From NCBI RefSeq assembly GCF_030687715.1, contig NZ_CP117445.1, positions 313,501 through 377,500 on the forward strand: 64,000 nt of DNA, written 5' to 3'. Source of the DNA: Pseudomonas sp. FP2196 (lineage in GTDB: Bacteria > Pseudomonadota > Gammaproteobacteria > Pseudomonadales > Pseudomonadaceae). Each line of letters begins with the position of its first letter. The stretch's first letter is position 1. Below the pieces are notes generated by a model. The model was not told the DNA's origin and did not search any database. It worked only from the letters and a program-made list of their open reading frames with translations. The position numbers and the translations under genes were made by a program. Below are positions 24,305-31,316 of the stretch, piece by piece.

Positions 24305-24528
24305 GCGGCCCCCTTCGGCGGGGTGAACCGCTTGGCCAAACTTTCCAGTTTCTGAGTCAGGCGCTCGAGCTCATCGCAGTGCCGGCCTTGGTCGCCTTCC
24401 GACATACGCAGCTCCAGGAAGCCGACCAGCGTTTCCACCAGCAGCACATAGCTGGCGCTGTCGATATGGGCGCCAGCAGCGGGTGGGCCGCCACTGCTCT
24501 TGCGATTGATTGGGGTCACGTTACCCAT
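24301..24528 (-). CDS. Small hypothetical satellite protein
   Basis: A 75-residue protein starting MGNVTPINRKSSGGPPAAGA after a GGAGG site six bases upstream. It continues with a helix SYVLLVETLVGFLELRMSEG and an end LESLAKRFTPPKGAA. The ATG at 24528 overlaps the previous gene's end by 8 bp, and its stop overlaps the primase start by 4 bp, so it is inside one operon. No known function. Confidence 0.6.
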   Translation of the reverse strand: MGNVTPINRKSSGGPPAAGAHIDSASYVLLVETLVGFLELRMSEGDQGRHCDELERLTQKLESLAKRFTPPKGAA

Positions 24529-24808
24529 GGCTGGCCTCCTGTCGATCAGCGCCAGCAAAGGCCCGGCAAACCTGGCCGTTGTTCACGCCGTGCCAGTGGG
24601 TGATGTCGTCGATTGAGTCAACCAGGCAGGCCGTTACCTGAACATCAGCACTACGCATAACTACGCGCCCGCACTCAGCGTCAGCCTCGGTCAAAAATGG
24701 CCCCAGCAGCGCCTTGGGCACCTTTGGGTGGGTGACGTAAAACAGTTCGGTGGCTTTCTTTAGGCAAGCCGATCCCGTCGACGCAAATGCGCCGTTTTGA
24801 ATTTTCAT
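24521..24808 (-). CDS. Small hypothetical satellite protein
   Basis: A 95-residue protein (MKIQNGAFASTGSACLKKAT; VTHPKVPKALLGPFLTEADA) without membrane segments. It follows the next upstream gene with a 3-bp gap. The pattern of short, overlapping genes supports a single transcript running towards the primase. Not recognised. Confidence 0.55.
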   Translation of the reverse strand: MKIQNGAFASTGSACLKKATELFYVTHPKVPKALLGPFLTEADAECGRVVMRSADVQVTACLVDSIDDITHWHGVNNGQVCRAFAGADRQEASHG

Positions 24809-24811
24809 GTT

Positions 24812-25144
24812 TTAAATCTCTTCGAAGTCTTTCGGTTCGAACCGTGCTGCGCCGCCGCGAATCACGCGCAAACCAAGTACCGCAGCACGTGCCACGCGAT
24901 CTATAAATCCGAGTTCAAGATTGGTGGTGCGCGCGCCCATTCCGGCAATGGCAAACTGAATAGCGTTGAACGCTTCTGTTTCGTCGTGGGTGGCCAGCTC
25001 GAATACTTCGCCTTCGAAGAACTCGAGACCCTTCTGCCAGTCGGCCGCCACGCCGGGATTGTTCCGAGGCCAGTTGATCAGTCGTCCTTCAGGATCGCGC
25101 TTCGTGAAGCTCAGGTGCTCCCGTGATCGGATTGAGGCACTCAT
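24812..25144 (-). CDS. Small hypothetical satellite protein
   Basis: A 110-residue protein (MSASIRSREHLSFTKRDPEG; DWQKGLEFFEGEVFELATHD) ending FEPKDFEEI. It has a helix-strand mix and no obvious motif. Its ATG overlaps the upstream stop as ATGA. Function unknown. Confidence 0.55.
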   Translation of the reverse strand: MSASIRSREHLSFTKRDPEGRLINWPRNNPGVAADWQKGLEFFEGEVFELATHDETEAFNAIQFAIAGMGARTTNLELGFIDRVARAAVLGLRVIRGGAARFEPKDFEEI

Positions 25145-25386
25145 TTGGCCACCTCCGTGGCATCCAGCGCTTTCTGCATCTGCTCGACTTCGCTATCTAC
25201 ATAGTTTGCCCAGTCGTACCCGAGGAAGCTGCCCAGGCTGGCCAGCTCTTCGATATCGTGCGACTTGCCGTGCTTCAGGTCCTTCGAGATCGCGTTGAAC
25301 AACACCCGCATATTGCTGATGCGTTCGTGTGTGGCGCGCAGCAGCTCAAGGGCATCGTCGGCGATGCGAGCGGTTGGCTGGCTCAT
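25141..25386 (-). CDS. Small hypothetical satellite protein
   Basis: An 81-residue, mostly helical protein (MSQPTARIADDALELLRATH; SNMRVLFNAISKDLKHGKSH). The start overlaps the preceding gene by 4 bp. The segment LASLGSFLGYDWANYVDSEV is a distinctive feature. The size and composition fit small phage regulators, but no family is recognised. Confidence 0.55.
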   Translation of the reverse strand: MSQPTARIADDALELLRATHERISNMRVLFNAISKDLKHGKSHDIEELASLGSFLGYDWANYVDSEVEQMQKALDATEVAK

Positions 25387-25862
25387 TGCACGCTCCCTGA
25401 GGTTTCCAAAGTGCGGACGATGGTCATGTGAGCGTTGTAGCGGGCGAGGCGGACGGAGAGGGACGAGTTTGTGCGGAGAGCGCTCAGAGCCATACGGCGG
25501 TGAGCAAAGGCGCGAATTGCGGACGGAATGAGGGCCGGCATCTGTAAAGCTCCTTCTGCTAATGAGGAGCTGCCACGATCCTTCCTACGGGATTGGGTGG
25601 CAGCTGTGCGCGGGGTAGGAATACCGGGGCAAAAGGAGCCCGGCCAGGCCGAAGCCTGCCCGCACACAGCCGCCATAACACGGAACTGCAAGCGAAAAAA
25701 AACGCCTGCAGAAGTGATCTGGGCGCTGTTGCGCCTTTTGCTTCTCGGGTTCCTACGCCCGGTCGCTGAATTTGCAGCGACTGGCGAACCATACCGACGG
25801 GCGCGACTGCTGGCAAGAAAAGTTATCGACTGTTCATCCCCGATAATGAGCAAGGCGTTCAT
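25383..25862 (-). CDS. Ash-like phage protein with an internal start for a 52-residue product
   Basis: The 159-residue frame starts at an ATG overlapping the KilA-N stop (ATGA). Its centre, MAAVCGQASAWPGSFCPGIP followed by TPRTAATQ, resembles the motif of phage P4 Ash-family proteins (MVA-x-x-GQP-x-GWPVSF-x-AGIPTP). At codon 108 an internal ATG (25539-25541) follows a strong AAGGAGC site and would yield MPALIPSAIRAFAHRRMALS..., a 52-residue basic peptide. Both products may be made. In P4 the ash region overlaps immunity/leader control of the replication operon. Confidence 0.55.
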   Translation of the reverse strand: MNALLIIGDEQSITFLASSRARRYGSPVAANSATGRRNPRSKRRNSAQITSAGVFFRLQFRVMAAVCGQASAWPGSFCPGIPTPRTAATQSRRKDRGSSSLAEGALQMPALIPSAIRAFAHRRMALSALRTNSSLSVRLARYNAHMTIVRTLETSGSVQ

Positions 25863-26542
25863 GCGGCATCACTCCGAAGGTGCTTGGAGGTAAGGCTTTG
25901 GACATAGCGCAATAGGGATGCTTTGCGGGCTGCGAAGTCCTTCCCCTGGCCAATCAGCAACACGTCGCGGATCTCAATCAGAGTGACCAGCACCAGCTCA
26001 TGCGCGCTGAGTTGATCGCGATTGCGGCCGGCGAATTGTCCGGTGATTGCCTGGTTGATTAGCTTGGCTTCGTTGATGAAGTGGTGCCGCTGGGGAGTCT
26101 TGCCGCTCTCCTCGTGGGCGATCGCCAGCGCTTCACACAGGCCGCGATAGCCAATAGCCGACTGCTGGCGTGCTTGTTGCCAATTCGCCTGGTCGCCGTG
26201 TATCAGCGCCTCGATCTGCATGTCACACCAGACAGAGAACTTGGCATCACACCAGCGGGCGAACGCCACTGCCAGCTTGGGGTGGAACCAAGTGCCGCCG
26301 GCGTTACCGCGGCGAGATTTCAAATACCCGGATTTCCGGGTATTCACGATAGTGGACGGCCCCGAGCCGGGATGCTGAATCTCATCCAGCGCACGGATGT
26401 ACTCGAGTGTCTCAGCGTTGTCGAGCCAATGATCCAGGCGCTTGCCGAAGCGTTCAGCGATCACGGTCGCGTGAAGCCAGCCTTCGGCGTTGAATGTGAC
26501 TGTGTGGCCTTGGTAGTCGAATGGGATTATGCGGACTGTCAT
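25859..26542 (-). CDS. KilA-N domain protein
   Basis: A 227-residue protein. The N-terminal 110 residues contain NAEGWLHATVIAERFGKRLD, WLDNAETLEYIRAL, TRKSGYLKSRRGNAGGTWFH and PKLAVAFARWCDAKFSVWCD, the KilA-N DNA-binding domain of phage proteins. The C-terminal half has a second helical domain with LRSDAA at the end. It probably acts as a phage regulator. Its ATG overlaps the upstream gene's stop by 4 bp. Confidence 0.88.
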   Translation of the reverse strand: MTVRIIPFDYQGHTVTFNAEGWLHATVIAERFGKRLDHWLDNAETLEYIRALDEIQHPGSGPSTIVNTRKSGYLKSRRGNAGGTWFHPKLAVAFARWCDAKFSVWCDMQIEALIHGDQANWQQARQQSAIGYRGLCEALAIAHEESGKTPQRHHFINEAKLINQAITGQFAGRNRDQLSAHELVLVTLIEIRDVLLIGQGKDFAARKASLLRYVQSLTSKHLRSDAA

Positions 26543-26844
26543 GCCGCCACCTTCGCACTTGGTTCACCGATCAGTGTGTAAACGGCAACACCGCGGTGGA
26601 TGCGCCCCCATTCATCCGTCATCGTTATGCGGTTGGTGATGATCTTGTAGCCGGCATTACGCAAGTCGCAGATACGGGCACCAGGACGGCAGATGTTCAG
26701 CTCGCGCATGATGGTGAAGGTGTCAGCAGGCCCCTCGCGAAGACGCGGAACAAGCCGTACTAGTTGGGCGTGGTTACTGGTATCGTAGAGGTGAGTTTTT
26801 TCTGGGCTGGCCTTATTGGGTTGGCCTTTTTTTTGGTCGGCCAT
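26539..26844 (-). CDS. Small winged-helix-like regulator
   Basis: A 101-residue protein with a basic N-terminal tail (MADQKKGQPNKASPEKTHLY). A helix-turn-helix-like core follows (TFTIMRELNICRPGARICDL; RNAGYKIITNRITM), as in small phage helix-turn-helix proteins that recognise DNA with a wing. The ATG follows the AlpA stop directly (TAAATG), so the two are coupled. Role inferred from domain type and position. Confidence 0.65.
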   Translation of the reverse strand: MADQKKGQPNKASPEKTHLYDTSNHAQLVRLVPRLREGPADTFTIMRELNICRPGARICDLRNAGYKIITNRITMTDEWGRIHRGVAVYTLIGEPSAKVAA

Positions 26845-27096
26845 TTATGCGGCCTCCACTCGCAGAGCGACCAACGAGTCGCACCAAGCAATAACTTCTG
26901 CCTCGATCCAGACGGCGGACTTGGGCCCCAGCATTACTTGCTTAGGGAAGCGCCCTGCGGCGATACGGCGATAGATCTCTGACGTGGAGAGGGTGGTCAG
27001 GGCCTTGACCTCGCCCAGCTTGATGAAGCGCCGAGGCTGTTCAACTGCGGGGATGGACTGTTCGGATTTGCGAATAGGGTGGGCTTGAGTTGCCAT
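26845..27096 (-). CDS. AlpA-family transcriptional regulator / excisionase
   Basis: An 83-residue protein with a MerR-like helix-turn-helix (RFIKLGEVKALTTLSTSEIY, then RRIAAGRFPKQVMLGPKSAV) and the AlpA ending WIEAEVIAWCDSLVALR. AlpA-type proteins of P4-like satellites activate integrase genes or act as excision directionality factors. It heads the operon running to KilA-N, Ash-like and replication genes. Regulatory targets likely include the arm repeats at the island ends (inference). Confidence 0.9.
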   Translation of the reverse strand: MATQAHPIRKSEQSIPAVEQPRRFIKLGEVKALTTLSTSEIYRRIAAGRFPKQVMLGPKSAVWIEAEVIAWCDSLVALRVEAA

Positions 27097-27257
27097 CGTC
27101 TGCGCCTCCTGGGGCGTTGTTGGTAATCGACGATGGCAATGCTGGCGCTTAAGGCAGAGGGCAAACAGATAACAGGTGGGATTTAACGTGTCATACGTGA
27201 AGTGAATTGCGGTCAGAGAGGTAGCTACAGGTCAGGCAGATGAAGGGCTGCAACCTG

Positions 27258-28268
27258 TCACCCCTTATTAGATGATCTGGCGATGGCGCCGCCTTTTTTG
27301 CGCGCTGCTCCGGTAAGTGCGGTGACGAACAATCTCACCTTCACGGCTGGAAGGGTAACTCCGCGGGTCTTAAACCACTTGTTAACGGTTGCGCCCCAGC
27401 CGACGCTCGGTGCGATTGTTCCGTTCTGCGTTACGTCGCACCAGCACTCAACAATCAATCGCCCATCCGGTGGTGATAGTTGATTGTCTTGATTCATGAA
27501 CTCGGCAAGGCCCATGACGTGCTCGAGCTGCTCCTCTATCCGGATGCTTTCGTCTTCTGCTTCGCGCCTGGCCCGTCTCTCCTCGTTAAGTTCGCGGCGC
27601 TGCAACTCCAGCTCATCTATGAGTTGCTGGTTTTGAGCTGTTTTGGTTTCGAGCTGCGCCGACAGCTCGACTACTTTTTGCTCAGCCTTTTCCCTGGCGA
27701 TCTGGAGCTCTTCGAGTTGTTCGCACGCGCTCTTTTCACCCTCGCGGCGCAACTGTGCTTGTTGCGCTTTGAGAACTATCGAGGAATTGCTCGGTATTAG
27801 GGGGGCGGGGGCGTGGCTAGTTGCAGCAGAGCCATTGACTGCCATCGAGACAGATACGCTGTCGTTTGCCGGTTGAGCGAACCCAGCGGCGAGTTCCGTG
27901 CGTGCGGTTGCCTCATCAACTAAGCGCTCAATCCATTTTCGCCATATCAGCACGTCAGCCGCAGGTATCGGGCCTGAGCCAGTGGAGATAGTCGTCGCAG
28001 CTCTGCCGTTGCTGGCTGCGATGAAGTAGTCGGCGAGCGCGCCGTGAGTGATTTGAATGTTTCTGTCGGAGCGACCATCTGAAAAGACGCTCGCATGCAG
28101 AGGCTGAATCGGCTGATCTAATGGTGCCAGCGTACTAAGGGTTGCGGCGAGCTCGAAGGCCAAGAGCCGGGGGTTCAGATGGTGACCTGACGCCCAGTCA
28201 GAATAGATCCCGTCGAGCTTCATACGCCCGAAAGGTCCTATCAGATTGTCTCCATCGGCTCCCGCCAT
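27258..28268 (-). CDS. Coiled-coil protein between integrase and AlpA
   Basis: A 336-residue protein. Residues about 165-245 form a long charged coiled coil (KAQQAQLRREGEKSACEQLE; ELQRRELNEERRARREAEDE). The N-terminal third is a globular domain (MKLDGIYSDWASGHHLNPRL; WRKWIERLVDEA) and the C-terminal 80 residues a basic domain (VGWGATVNKWFKTRGVTLPA; ARKKGGAIARSS). A second start at M16 is possible. Proteins of this shape occur near integrases in Pseudomonas islands, but I do not recognise the family. Confidence 0.6.
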   Translation of the reverse strand: MAGADGDNLIGPFGRMKLDGIYSDWASGHHLNPRLLAFELAATLSTLAPLDQPIQPLHASVFSDGRSDRNIQITHGALADYFIAASNGRAATTISTGSGPIPAADVLIWRKWIERLVDEATARTELAAGFAQPANDSVSVSMAVNGSAATSHAPAPLIPSNSSIVLKAQQAQLRREGEKSACEQLEELQIAREKAEQKVVELSAQLETKTAQNQQLIDELELQRRELNEERRARREAEDESIRIEEQLEHVMGLAEFMNQDNQLSPPDGRLIVECWCDVTQNGTIAPSVGWGATVNKWFKTRGVTLPAVKVRLFVTALTGAARKKGGAIARSSNKG

Positions 28269-28390
28269 TCGATTAGCTCATATGTGGTCGACTGTATGAA
28301 TAACCAGCCGTGGCCAATATGTTAACCGCCCGAGACTTGAAAAAGGAGCCCTTGGTGCTCATTGGGAATGATTAATTGGATTTCAACGTC

Positions 28391-29593
28391 TCAAGCACGT
28401 TTGATACTCACCACGTTGGCACCGTTGCACAGTGCGTCAATAGAGTCGGCCCAAGCTTGCATCATTTCCCGGCGCTGCTCGACATAGGCCGCATGGTTGT
28501 AGGTCCCACGGATCTCGTCGGTATCACCGTGGGCAAGCTGGCGCTCAATCCAATCTTTGTTGTACCCGCGGCCATTTAACTCGGTGCTGAGTAAGTGGCG
28601 AAAACCATGGCCGGTCTGCCGACCTTCGTAGCCCATCACCCGCAACGCTTTGTTCACTGTGTTTTCGCTCATTGGCCGATCGGGATTGGCGCCAGCAAAG
28701 ACCAGTGCATAGCTTCCAGTGATCTCTTGAAGCCGGCGCAGGATCGCAACAGCCTGGCGGGGCAGGGGGACGATGTGAGGACGGCGGGCTTTCATGCGTT
28801 CGGCTGGAATTGTCCAAGTTGCGCGATCCAGGTCGAACTCTGCCCAGGGGGCTTGGCGAAGTTCGCCCGGGCGAACTGCCGTTAACGTCAGCAGGCGAAT
28901 GGCGTGCCGAGTCAGTAAATGGATATTCGCGGCTTCGCTCTTCGCCAAGAGCTCGGGCAATTCGGCAAAAGTAATGTACGGGTGATGGCGGGCAGCTTTC
29001 GTTGGCGCAGCTACCACGTTGAGGTCGGTGGCCGGATTGACCTCAACGACGCCCTTGGCCAGTCCGTACCTGAATATCTGGTGTAGCCATTGGCGGATCT
29101 TGCCTGCGGCGTTGAGCGTGCCCCTGGCTTCTACCCTGCGCACCAGTTCCACCAGATCGGGCCGGGTGATTGCTTTAATCGGGCGGGCGCCGATACCCGG
29201 AATCAAATCGTTCTCCAGATACAGCTTGGCCTTGTAGGTGGTGCTCTCAGCCCAGCGGGGAGCATTGTAGGCAAACCACTCTCGCGCCAGTGTCTCGAAA
29301 GTCAGCCCCTCGACCTTCTGTGCTTGCTTGGCCGTTTTCTTCTGCTCGCCTGGGTCAGTGCCCTCAATTAGTAGCTGGCGCGCTCCATCGCGAAGCTGGC
29401 GGGCTTTCAGAAGGGTGACCGCAGGGTATGCGCCGAGCGCCAACATCTTCGCGCTGCCGTTGAAGCGGTACCGATAGCGCCACAGTTTGGAGCCGGTCGG
29501 GGTTACTTCAAGGCATAAGCCGTTGGCGTCGGTCAGCCGGTAAAGCTTGTCCTTCGGCTTGGCGGTACGGATGGTGGTATCTGAGAGTGGCAC
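28391..29593 (-). CDS. Tyrosine integrase with DUF4102 arm-binding domain
   Basis: A 400-residue P4-type integrase, GTG start after GGAGG. The N-terminal DUF4102 domain (KLYRLTDANGLCLEVTPTGS; LGAYPAVTLLKARQLRDGAR) binds arm sites. The catalytic domain has R241 (TAVRPGELRQAPW), H329/R332 (GHGFRH), H355 (QLAHGD) and the likely nucleophile Y365 (EIRGTY). The gene lies about 210 bp from the tRNA-Phe 3' end, pointing away from it, the classic layout of islands in tRNA genes. All catalytic residues are present, so the integrase is probably active. Confidence 0.95.
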   Translation of the reverse strand: MPLSDTTIRTAKPKDKLYRLTDANGLCLEVTPTGSKLWRYRYRFNGSAKMLALGAYPAVTLLKARQLRDGARQLLIEGTDPGEQKKTAKQAQKVEGLTFETLAREWFAYNAPRWAESTTYKAKLYLENDLIPGIGARPIKAITRPDLVELVRRVEARGTLNAAGKIRQWLHQIFRYGLAKGVVEVNPATDLNVVAAPTKAARHHPYITFAELPELLAKSEAANIHLLTRHAIRLLTLTAVRPGELRQAPWAEFDLDRATWTIPAERMKARRPHIVPLPRQAVAILRRLQEITGSYALVFAGANPDRPMSENTVNKALRVMGYEGRQTGHGFRHLLSTELNGRGYNKDWIERQLAHGDTDEIRGTYNHAAYVEQRREMMQAWADSIDALCNGANVVSIKRA

Positions 29594-29639
29594 GCTGCCT
29601 CCTTGCAGGCCACACCAGCCGGGCTTTTGCCACGGTGGT

Positions 29640-29687
29640 GTGAGTAGATTTGTAGACCGAACTGGATCTACTCACGAATCTACTCAC
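29640..29687. repeat. Integrase arm-type repeats, right end
   Basis: The inverted arm GTGAGTAGAT (29640-29649) and a 16-bp spacer precede two direct copies ATCTACTCAC at 29666-29675 and 29678-29687 (period 12). The same word is found near attL (10836-10873). It lies between the integrase start and the tRNA, where arm sites are expected. Confidence 0.7.
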
Positions 29688-29734
29688 ATATGTTTGGGCT
29701 TACAAGGGAACGGTCGGGAACCGCAGAAAGCAAA

Positions 29735-29755
29735 AAGCCCGCACGAGGCGGGCTT
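29735..29755 (-). terminator. Terminator for tRNA-Phe supplied by the island
   Basis: The stem AAGCCCGC / GCGGGCTT with a short loop is followed on the minus strand by a T-run (29732-29736). It stands 46 bp beyond the tRNA 3' end and replaces the native terminator now at 10740-10773. Confidence 0.75.
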
Positions 29756-29800
29756 CTTGTGTGCTTTCAGGTGTGCTTGGCATCACCTGAAAACGAAAGG

Positions 29801-29876
29801 TGGTGCCCAGAGACGGAATCGAACCGCCGACACGGGGATTTTCAATCCCCTGCTCTACCGACTGAGCTATCTGGGC
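29801..29876 (-). tRNA. tRNA-Phe (anticodon GAA)
   Basis: The minus strand folds into a full cloverleaf: acceptor GCCCAGA, D-arm AGCTCAGTCGGTAGAGC, anticodon stem-loop GGGGATTGAAAATCCCC with GAA (29841-29843), T-arm GGCGGTTCGATTCCGTC, and an encoded CCA end. The 3' 21 bp overlap the integration site of the island and remain intact. Confidence 0.98.
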
Positions 29877-29979
29877 AACGGGGCGCATTAAAAGGGTTTT
29901 TCGGATTCTCGTCAACGACTTTTTTAAAATTTCTTAAATTAATTCCGTCGCTTACGATCCGACCCCCGATTTTGCGGGA

Positions 29980-30252
29980 TTACTCTGCTGGCGGAACGTA
30001 GCCTTCGGCCTTGGCGTATTCCTCGCCCGAGAAGTACTTGTCCATCTCGCCCTGAAGATATTTGCGATCTTCAGCGTTCATCATGTTCAGGCGTTTCTCG
30101 TTGATCAGCAGGGTTTGGTGTTTCTGCCAGTCTGCCCAGGCCTTGGCCGAGACGTGGTCAAAAATATCCTGACCTTTTGCGCCCGGGAAAGGAGCGCGTT
30201 CCAGAGCGGGCAGTTCTTCTTTGTACTTACGGCACATGATGGTGCGGGTCAT
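29980..30252 (-). CDS. yggX: YggX, Fe(II) trafficking / oxidative damage protection
   Basis: A 90-residue protein reading [20 protein letters not shown] then [20 protein letters not shown], the conserved YggX signature with the N-terminal cysteine. It helps keep Fe-S enzymes intact under oxidative stress. Its ATG overlaps the mutY stop by 4 bp, the standard mutY-yggX pair. The MutY product itself carries a 4Fe-4S cluster. Confidence 0.95.
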   Translation of the reverse strand: MTRTIMCRKYKEELPALERAPFPGAKGQDIFDHVSAKAWADWQKHQTLLINEKRLNMMNAEDRKYLQGEMDKYFSGEEYAKAEGYVPPAE

Positions 30253-31316
30253 GCTGACTCTCCTGCATTCAATACGGCGGCCGCGCGTTCGAGCAAGGTT
30301 TTGACCGGGGCGGCAAGGCCCAGGCGCGGCGGGGTGGCGAGGTTATACCAGAGCCAGTCGGCCTCGGCCACGTGATGGCTGGCCTCCTGTACCTGAACCA
30401 GCCAGGGTTCGATGGACAACTGGAAATGGCTGAACGTGTGTACGAGGTTCGGCAGTGCTTGTTGCTCGCCCAGCTCCAGCGAGTGCTGATCGGCGAGATG
30501 TTGCAGGTCGTCGAGGTCGTCGAGTTCCGGCAGGCTCCACAAACCGCCCCACAAGCCCGTCGATGGACGGCGATAAAGCAGAATCGCACCGTCGCCATTG
30601 GCAAGCATCGGCATCAGCGTGCGTTTTTGCGGAATGGCTTTGCGCGGCTTTGGAATGGGGTAGCGTGTTTCCAGGCCGAGCATGTGCGCCTCGCAGCCAC
30701 GTTCCAGCGGACACAGCAGGCAACTCGGTTTGCTGCGGGTGCACAGCGTCGCGCCGAGATCCATCATCGCCTGGGTGTAGGCGTTGACCCGATCGTGCGG
30801 CGTAAAGCGCTCAGCGTTGGCCCACAGTTGTTTTGCAACCTTCGGCTCGCCAGGATAGCCCTCTTGCGCGGTAAAGCGCGCCAGCACGCGTTTGACGTTG
30901 CCGTCGAGGATCGGCGCGCGCAGGCCCATGCTGATGCTGGCAATGGCGCCAGCGGTGGACAGGCCGATGCCTGGCAGGTCCGTAAGCTTTTCTACGTCGC
31001 GCGGAAACTCGCCGCCGTACTGGCTGACGACTATTTTCGCGGTCTTCTGCAAATTGCGCGCGCGGGTGTAGTAACCCAGGCCCGTCCACAGGTGCAGCAC
31101 TTCGTCTTCTGGCGCCTCTGCCAGCGCTTCGACCGTTGGCAGTGCGGCCATGAAACGGTCGAAGTAATTGAGCACCGTGCTGACCTGCGTCTGCTGCAAC
31201 ATGATTTCAGACACCCACACCCGATACGGGTTGATGTCCTGCTGCCAAGGCAAATCGTGGCGGCCGTGGCGGTCAAACCAATCCAGCACCGCCTCTGAAA
31301 ACTGCTCCGCTCTCAT
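30249..31316 (-). CDS. mutY: A/G-specific adenine DNA glycosylase
   Basis: A 355-residue protein starting [20 protein letters not shown]. It has the helix-hairpin-helix [20 protein letters not shown], the catalytic region [14 protein letters not shown], and four cluster cysteines ([17 protein letters not shown]). The C-terminal NUDIX-like domain recognises 8-oxoG ([18 protein letters not shown]). It removes adenine opposite 8-oxoguanine. The ATG overlaps the asmA stop (ATGA), so asmA-mutY-yggX is one operon. Confidence 0.96.
   Translation of the reverse strand: MRAEQFSEAVLDWFDRHGRHDLPWQQDINPYRVWVSEIMLQQTQVSTVLNYFDRFMAALPTVEALAEAPEDEVLHLWTGLGYYTRARNLQKTAKIVVSQYGGEFPRDVEKLTDLPGIGLSTAGAIASISMGLRAPILDGNVKRVLARFTAQEGYPGEPKVAKQLWANAERFTPHDRVNAYTQAMMDLGATLCTRSKPSCLLCPLERGCEAHMLGLETRYPIPKPRKAIPQKRTLMPMLANGDGAILLYRRPSTGLWGGLWSLPELDDLDDLQHLADQHSLELGEQQALPNLVHTFSHFQLSIEPWLVQVQEASHHVAEADWLWYNLATPPRLGLAAPVKTLLERAAAVLNAGESA

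Larger units (their letters stand above)
10780..29821. mobile_element. Integrated P4-like phage satellite / genomic island at tRNA-Phe
   Basis: The element lies between a 20-bp copy of the tRNA-Phe 3' end (10780-10799) and the tRNA itself (29801-29876). It carries a DUF4102 integrase next to the tRNA, AlpA and KilA-N regulators, an Ash-like protein, a Toprim primase, a DUF927 helicase and an iteron-rich putative origin. No terminase, portal or capsid gene is present, so it is a satellite or degenerate element rather than a full prophage. Two tail-operon genes are present in isolation. The left half carries a pyocin operon and unknown genes. The frameshift in the primase gene may impair replication. 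Confidence 0.9.

Noticed and set aside
25559..25893. Overlapping ORFs on both strands in the Ash-like region
   Set aside because: The 25528-25893 plus-strand frame and the 25559-25816 minus-strand frame lack ribosome sites and motifs; only the frame with the Ash motif and ATGA coupling is kept.
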